64,000 bases of DNA from Spirosoma utsteinense. Lineage in GTDB: Bacteria > Bacteroidota > Bacteroidia > Cytophagales > Spirosomataceae. Position 1 is the first letter of the stretch; each line of letters starts with the position of its first letter. This document shows, in pieces, positions 62,403 through 64,000 of this stretch. Below the pieces are notes generated by a model. It ran no database searches, was not told the origin of the DNA, and saw only the letters and a list, made by a program, of their open reading frames with translations. The DNA lies in the NCBI RefSeq assembly GCF_014282275.1, contig NZ_VFIA01000005.1, forward strand, positions 209,688 to 273,687, given 5' to 3'. The translations under genes were made by a program, and so were the position numbers.

Positions 62403-63398
62403 ATGGTCAACAATCCAACGCCCCCTCTCCCCCACCTGGCCGATGTGGCTCCCGAAACGCAGCCTCCTAAAAAGGCGCTTGTACTGGGTGGTGGTTCTCT
62501 AAAAGGAGCTTTCCAGGTTGGGGCCGTCATGGCGCTGTTTGAATCAGGCTTTGTACCCGATCAACTGTATGGCATTTCGGTTGGCAGTTTAAACGCAACC
62601 TTTCTGGCCAACGAAGCGGCCCGGCAGCAGGCCCAGACAGGCCATGTCGACTGGGTAAAGGTGGGTAAATACCTCATTGAATTCTGGATCAGGAATATTA
62701 CCAAACCCGACGATGTAGCCGTTATCCGGTCGCGCTTTCGGTTGGGATACAACACGCTCATCCGCCGGTTCGACGGCCTGCTCGACAACTCCCCTATCCA
62801 GAACCTGATTCGTCAGAACATTGACCTGGAAGCCCTGAAAACCGGCCCTGTCACGCTTAAAGTCGGTGCGGTCGATATCATCGAGGGTGATATGCGGTAT
62901 GCCGACGCCACCGACCCGAATTTCCTGGATTACATATATGCCAGCAGTTCTCTTCCCTTCCTGATGCCTGCCATTCAGATCGGGGGCGACCATCGCCGGG
63001 CGTTTCTGGACGGTGGGCTGCGGGAAGTAGCCCCACTTCGGGTGGCTATCGAAGACGGAGCCAGCGAGATAGCCTGTGTCGCCTGCCATGCCAAGCGAAT
63101 CTATAATGAAAAATTCAACTACCGCAATATCCTTAACCTGATGGACCGGGTCAAGGACATCACCGTCAATCAACTCGTCAATAACGACATTGCCTGGGCC
63201 GAGCGTTTCGCCGAACGGGAACACCTGCATGGCCGGAATCTTCACTTAACGATTATCCGCCCCGTTGAGCCGCTCTCCTTAAACCTGATGCGGTTCACCT
63301 CCGACGATATAAGCCGCGTGATCGTGCAGGGATATCAGGCCGGGGTCGACATTGTTGCAAAGCGGCAGGCTGATGGCGAGTCGGCGGTATTACCGTAA
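62403..63398 (+). CDS. Patatin-like phospholipase
   Basis: A 331-residue Ser-Asp acyl hydrolase. The oxyanion loop LGGGSLKGAFQVG, the nucleophile elbow GISVGSLN and the catalytic Asp in FLDGGLRE are all present at the usual spacing. There is no signal peptide or membrane segment, so it should act on lipids in the cytosol or at the inner membrane. The ATG at 62403 is preferred; a TTG at 62385 is possible. It converges with the broken phosphodiesterase gene. Confidence 0.92.
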   Translation: MVNNPTPPLPHLADVAPETQPPKKALVLGGGSLKGAFQVGAVMALFESGFVPDQLYGISVGSLNATFLANEAARQQAQTGHVDWVKVGKYLIEFWIRNITKPDDVAVIRSRFRLGYNTLIRRFDGLLDNSPIQNLIRQNIDLEALKTGPVTLKVGAVDIIEGDMRYADATDPNFLDYIYASSSLPFLMPAIQIGGDHRRAFLDGGLREVAPLRVAIEDGASEIACVACHAKRIYNEKFNYRNILNLMDRVKDITVNQLVNNDIAWAERFAEREHLHGRNLHLTIIRPVEPLSLNLMRFTSDDISRVIVQGYQAGVDIVAKRQADGESAVLP

Positions 63399-63402
63399 AT
63401 CA

Positions 63403-63890
63403 TCAAAATAGCGTCGCTACCGGATTTGGCCGGTCAGTAGTCAGAATATCAGCTCCCTGCCTGAAGAGCATTTGATAGCCAGAAGCCGCTTCAGGCAATG
63501 GCTTCTCGTCTAGTTGGCCAACCCCGTAGGTACCTATCGAGCACGGAATGCCCTGCTTATGCAGGCGCTCATAAAAGAGCGCTGTCTGAGGCTTTTGTGG
63601 CGTTAGCGCAATCAAGCGCGAAGTTGGAGAAGGGTTACTTTCAAGACGGTCCAGGTCATCTATGCCGTTGATGCCCACAGCTAACCACAATGTAGGGAAG
63701 TGCGTGCGCATCCGCTGGGCATCGGCCATCGAGTAGCAAATCACAAAAACGCTGTTTTCGGCCTTGTGTTTTATTACCGTCCGCATGACCTGCACAAGGT
63801 CGGTCCCGGGCTTCACATCCAATGCCAATACGAACCGGTTTTTATTCCAGCGTAGGATCTCATCAAAGGATTGAACAGGTTGGTCTGTTA
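63403..63890 (-). pseudogene. Glycerophosphodiester phosphodiesterase, 5' part lost to an insertion
   Basis: The conceptual product is the C-terminal half of a GDPD: QPVQSFDEILRWNKNRFVLALDVKPG, FVICYSMADAQRMRTHFP, then the final strands QGIPCSIGTYGVGQLDE and ADILTTDRPNPV. The first catalytic part (HRG and the ExD metal ligands) is missing. The frame stays open only to a stop at 63928-63930, and sequence resembling an IS end begins near 63891. A TTG at 63828 could allow internal initiation, but the fragment would lack its active site. Confidence 0.8.
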
Positions 63891-64000
63891 GAGTATGTTT
63901 TGGATAGTCTAAAAATGAGAGTCCGTCTTATCTTGTAGTTACCAAGCTCCAAGATCATGAACGAATCGTTTCAAGCACTAACGGACTCTCAATGGCAAGT
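63891..64000 (+). mobile_element. Left end of an IS5-like insertion sequence, continuing past the window
   Basis: The GDPD frame is interrupted here, and from 63957 a new frame starts that reads like an IS5-family transposase. TTAG at 63888-63891 fits the YTAR target of that family, so the boundary is placed there tentatively. The terminal inverted repeat cannot be verified because the right end lies outside. Confidence 0.65.
63957..64000 (+). CDS. Transposase, IS5-like, N-terminus only
   Basis: Fifteen residues (MNESFQALTDSQWQV) are visible before the window ends. LTDSQWxxI is the common opening of IS5/IS427-group DDE transposases. The call rests on this short match and on the disrupted neighbouring gene. 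Confidence 0.6.
   Translation, partial: MNESFQALTDSQWQ

Overview
The window looks like chromosome from a Bacteroidota bacterium of the Cytophagales, most like the Spirosoma/Fibrella group. This rests on two SusC/SusD pairs, a type IX secretion (T9SS) C-terminal domain, TAnnTTTG-type -7 promoter elements, TTG and GTG starts, moderately GC-rich genes with AT-rich spacers, and the conserved ftsH-rsfS-birA neighbourhood. The assignment is by protein resemblance, not by database search. No rRNA, tRNA or CRISPR array was seen by eye.

Layout. 1-9.1 kb: 3' part of a prolyl oligopeptidase, an unknown membrane/secreted gene pair, a GRP-type sugar transporter, a YdcZ-type permease, a PD-(D/E)XK protein, an MFS permease and argH. 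9.1-16.2 kb: an SMP-30-like secreted beta-propeller, a small unknown, an MFS exporter, a divergent TrpF-like protein, Hsp20, a secreted TPR protein, AMP nucleosidase and a stand-alone HsdR_N-like protein.

16.2-28.9 kb, all on the minus strand: a polysaccharide utilization locus for alpha-glucans. In transcription order it holds a secreted multidomain GH13 with a T9SS sorting domain, a membrane-spanning AraC-type regulator carrying two extracytoplasmic glycan-binding-like domains, SusC, SusD, SusE and a GH13 without signal peptide. The probable logic is surface cleavage and binding of starch-like glycan, TonB-dependent import, then further hydrolysis inside, with the regulator sensing glucan outside the cytoplasm.

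29.3-39.0 kb: maf, a Tat-exported DUF2264 protein, a VCBS-repeat protein, a cupredoxin/PVC-type dehydrogenase/HEAT fusion, a tiny gene bracketed by two copies of one terminator, and a membrane pyrophosphatase fused to an OmpA domain. 39.6-47.0 kb: a second SusC/SusD pair and a PIG-L deacetylase. 47.0-54.9 kb: divergent nudK and a DeoR regulator, a fused 5-oxoprolinase containing an in-frame palindromic insertion, an acyl-CoA synthetase and a YfcE-like phosphoesterase. 55.0-63.4 kb: ftsH, rsfS, birA, PafA-type phosphatase, sterol-desaturase-family enzyme, polyprenyl synthase and a patatin. The right end is a glycerophosphodiesterase gene apparently broken by an IS5-like element running off the window.

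Intergenic spacers are rich in long, near-perfect palindromes (15-46 bp arms). Some resemble terminators; others belong to dispersed repeat families. Promoters are best seen before the DeoR gene and before the 5-oxoprolinase gene. At least two genes (5-oxoprolinase, maf), and perhaps a third (MFS at 6265), have the -7 element only four bases before ATG, which suggests leaderless transcripts.
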